In this document: piece by piece, positions 5,415 to 6,433 of the stretch | Position numbering within the stretch: the first letter of the stretch is position 1 | Layout: every line of letters begins with the position of its first letter | Source of the DNA: Chloroflexota bacterium | GTDB lineage: Bacteria; Chloroflexota; Dormibacteria; Dormibacterales; Dormibacteraceae | Length of the DNA: 6,433 bases | Assembly (NCBI GenBank): GCA_005880755.1 | Contig: VBGV01000131.1 | Span: 1-6,433, forward strand | Direction of reading: 5' to 3' | Notes under the pieces: generated by a model | Told to the model about the DNA's origin: nothing | Seen by the model: the letters and a program-made list of their open reading frames with translations, nothing else | Database searches by the model: none | Position numbers and translations under genes: made by a program

Positions 5415-6433
5415 AAAGCTCGCGCCAGGATCTCCGCTACATGCTCGACCTTCATCGCTGATCCTCTTTTCTTCAGGCCCGCCTCCAGCTGCATCTGGCA
5501 GCCGGGGTTGGCCACCGCGAGCACGTCGGCGTTGGTGGCGAGGACGTCGTCGAGCTTTTCCTGCAGGATGCGATTCGACATTTCTGGCTCGAGCGTGCTG
5601 TAAAGGCCCGCGGCTCCGCAGCAGATCTCGGCATGGCGCATCTCGACCCACTCCACACCGGGCAGCGCGCGCATGAGATCGCGCGGCTGCTTCTTGATCT
5701 TCTGCGCATGCGCGAGGTGGCAGGCGTCCTGATACGTGAGGCGGATCTTCACGTCCCGCTTGGCTTCGGGCAGGCCGACCTCGGCGAGCCATTCGGTCAG
5801 GTCCTTCACCCGTCCCTGCAGCTCGGGATAGAAGTCCTTCAGGTGCGCGCCGCATCCCGCCGAATCGACGATGAGGGCGTCGAAAGCCCCCGCGTTGTAG
5901 ACGCGCATGTTCGCGTCACGGAGCTGCTGCGCGCCTTCGAGGTCGCCGTTGTGCGCGAACAGCGCGCCGCAGCAGCGCTCGCCGGGCGGAAACCACACCT
6001 CACTGCCGGCGAGCTGCAGGAGCTTGACGGCCGCGTCATGGGATTGCGGGTAGAGGATCGGCATCACGCATCCGACCAGAAACGCAACCCGGTGCTTGCG
6101 CTCGCCGATCGCCGGGGCGACATTGCCGGCCGGAACGCGGAACGGCGCCCTCAGAGGTGGAAGCATGCGGCCGGAACGCGCGATCGACGTGAGGTGCAGC
6201 TTCTGCGCCAGGCGCGTCGCCGTCCCCGCGGCGCGCAGCCTTTGGGGATGCGCGAGCAGCTGCCGCAGGGCGACCCGGCTCGTCGCGCGCTTGGCCGACG
6301 GCCGCCTGACGTCTTCCACGTCTGCTCGCCCGGCCTCGATGATGCGTCCGTAGGGGACGCCCGACGGACACACGCCCTCGCATGTCCGGCACCCGAGGCA
6401 GAGGTCGATGTGCTTGACCTGCTCCTCGTCGAA
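5411..6433 (-). CDS. glcF: GlcF-like (Fe-S)-binding oxidoreductase subunit with two CCG domains (5' end outside window)
   Basis: The minus-strand frame is open from the right edge to a TAG at 5413-5411, giving 340 residues. It begins inside a ferredoxin-type segment, CLGCRTCEGVCPSGVPYGR (about 6400-6344), a CxxCxxCxxxCP [4Fe-4S] motif matching the second cluster of glycolate oxidase iron-sulfur subunits. Two cysteine-rich CCG domains follow. The first has VGCVMP (about 6076-6059), ERCCGALFAH (about 5980-5951) and DSAGCGAHLKDF (about 5870-5838). The second has YQDACHLAH (about 5742-5715), ICCGAAGLYS (about 5630-5600) and ANPGCQMQLEAGLK (about 5518-5477). In GlcDEF this subunit passes electrons from 2-hydroxyacid oxidation to the respiratory chain. 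About 60-70 N-terminal residues with the first cluster should lie outside. A GTG at 6373 is internal, since it splits the Cys motif. LutA/LldE or GlpC-like relatives are less likely given the ferredoxin motif and order. No glcD is in view. Confidence 0.85.
   Translation of the reverse strand, partial: FDEEQVKHIDLCLGCRTCEGVCPSGVPYGRIIEAGRADVEDVRRPSAKRATSRVALRQLLAHPQRLRAAGTATRLAQKLHLTSIARSGRMLPPLRAPFRVPAGNVAPAIGERKHRVAFLVGCVMPILYPQSHDAAVKLLQLAGSEVWFPPGERCCGALFAHNGDLEGAQQLRDANMRVYNAGAFDALIVDSAGCGAHLKDFYPELQGRVKDLTEWLAEVGLPEAKRDVKIRLTYQDACHLAHAQKIKKQPRDLMRALPGVEWVEMRHAEICCGAAGLYSTLEPEMSNRILQEKLDDVLATNADVLAVANPGCQMQLEAGLKKRGSAMKVEHVAEILARAF

Noticed and set aside
4644..5855. 403-codon minus-strand frame spanning the phosphatase and the end of the GlcF-like gene
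   Set aside because: It runs antisense to all PPM motifs and out of frame with the CCG domains; no family features.
6367..6373. GTG at 6373 as the start of the minus-strand Fe-S gene
   Set aside because: The frame stays open to the window edge and the first three cysteines of the CxxCxxCxxxCP motif lie upstream of it, so the gene begins outside the window.

Overview
The window is GC-rich DNA with G/C-ending codons, densely packed with genes, and has no mobile element, RNA gene or CRISPR array that I can see. It looks like a chromosomal segment of a high-GC bacterium. The mix of galactokinase, an actinobacterial-style GH2 protein, an FHA protein beside a PP2C phosphatase, and a GlcF-type Fe-S protein would fit soil Chloroflexota/Dormibacterota-like or Actinomycetota lineages. 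That placement is inference; no marker gene is present.

Layout. (1) 1-393, plus strand: the 3' end of a galactokinase gene, cut by the left edge. (2) 390-3017, plus strand: an 875-residue glycoside hydrolase family 2-type protein, joined to galK by a 4-base GTGA overlap, so the two probably form a sugar-utilisation operon. (3) 3018-3105: an 88-base gap with a strong Shine-Dalgarno and a possible -10 element. (4) 3106-4611, plus strand: a membrane-anchored FHA protein with a very long Pro/Ala/Trp linker. (5) 4638-5414, plus strand: a compact PP2C-family Ser/Thr phosphatase, read from a TTG start 26 bases after the FHA stop. (6) 5411-6433, minus strand: a GlcF-like two-domain Fe-S protein, convergent with the phosphatase and cut by the right edge.

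The window therefore holds three functional units: carbohydrate breakdown (galK and GH2), phospho-threonine signalling (an FHA reader and a PP2C eraser, with no kinase in view), and 2-hydroxyacid oxidation (GlcF-like).

The most unusual points are these. The GH2 protein has Ala where the family's catalytic nucleophile Glu is expected, and Asp where the clan-wide Asn is expected. The FHA protein's linker carries 17 spaced tryptophans, mostly in W-G contexts, plus repeated Thr-Met/Leu motifs that could be phosphosites for its own FHA domain. The phosphatase has an in-frame ATG overlapping the FHA stop but cut off by a TAG just before the TTG start. The two convergent genes share a CTAG tetranucleotide as both stop codons. 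None of these amounts to a clearly new system; the GH2 active-site change and the FHA linker are the strongest leads.
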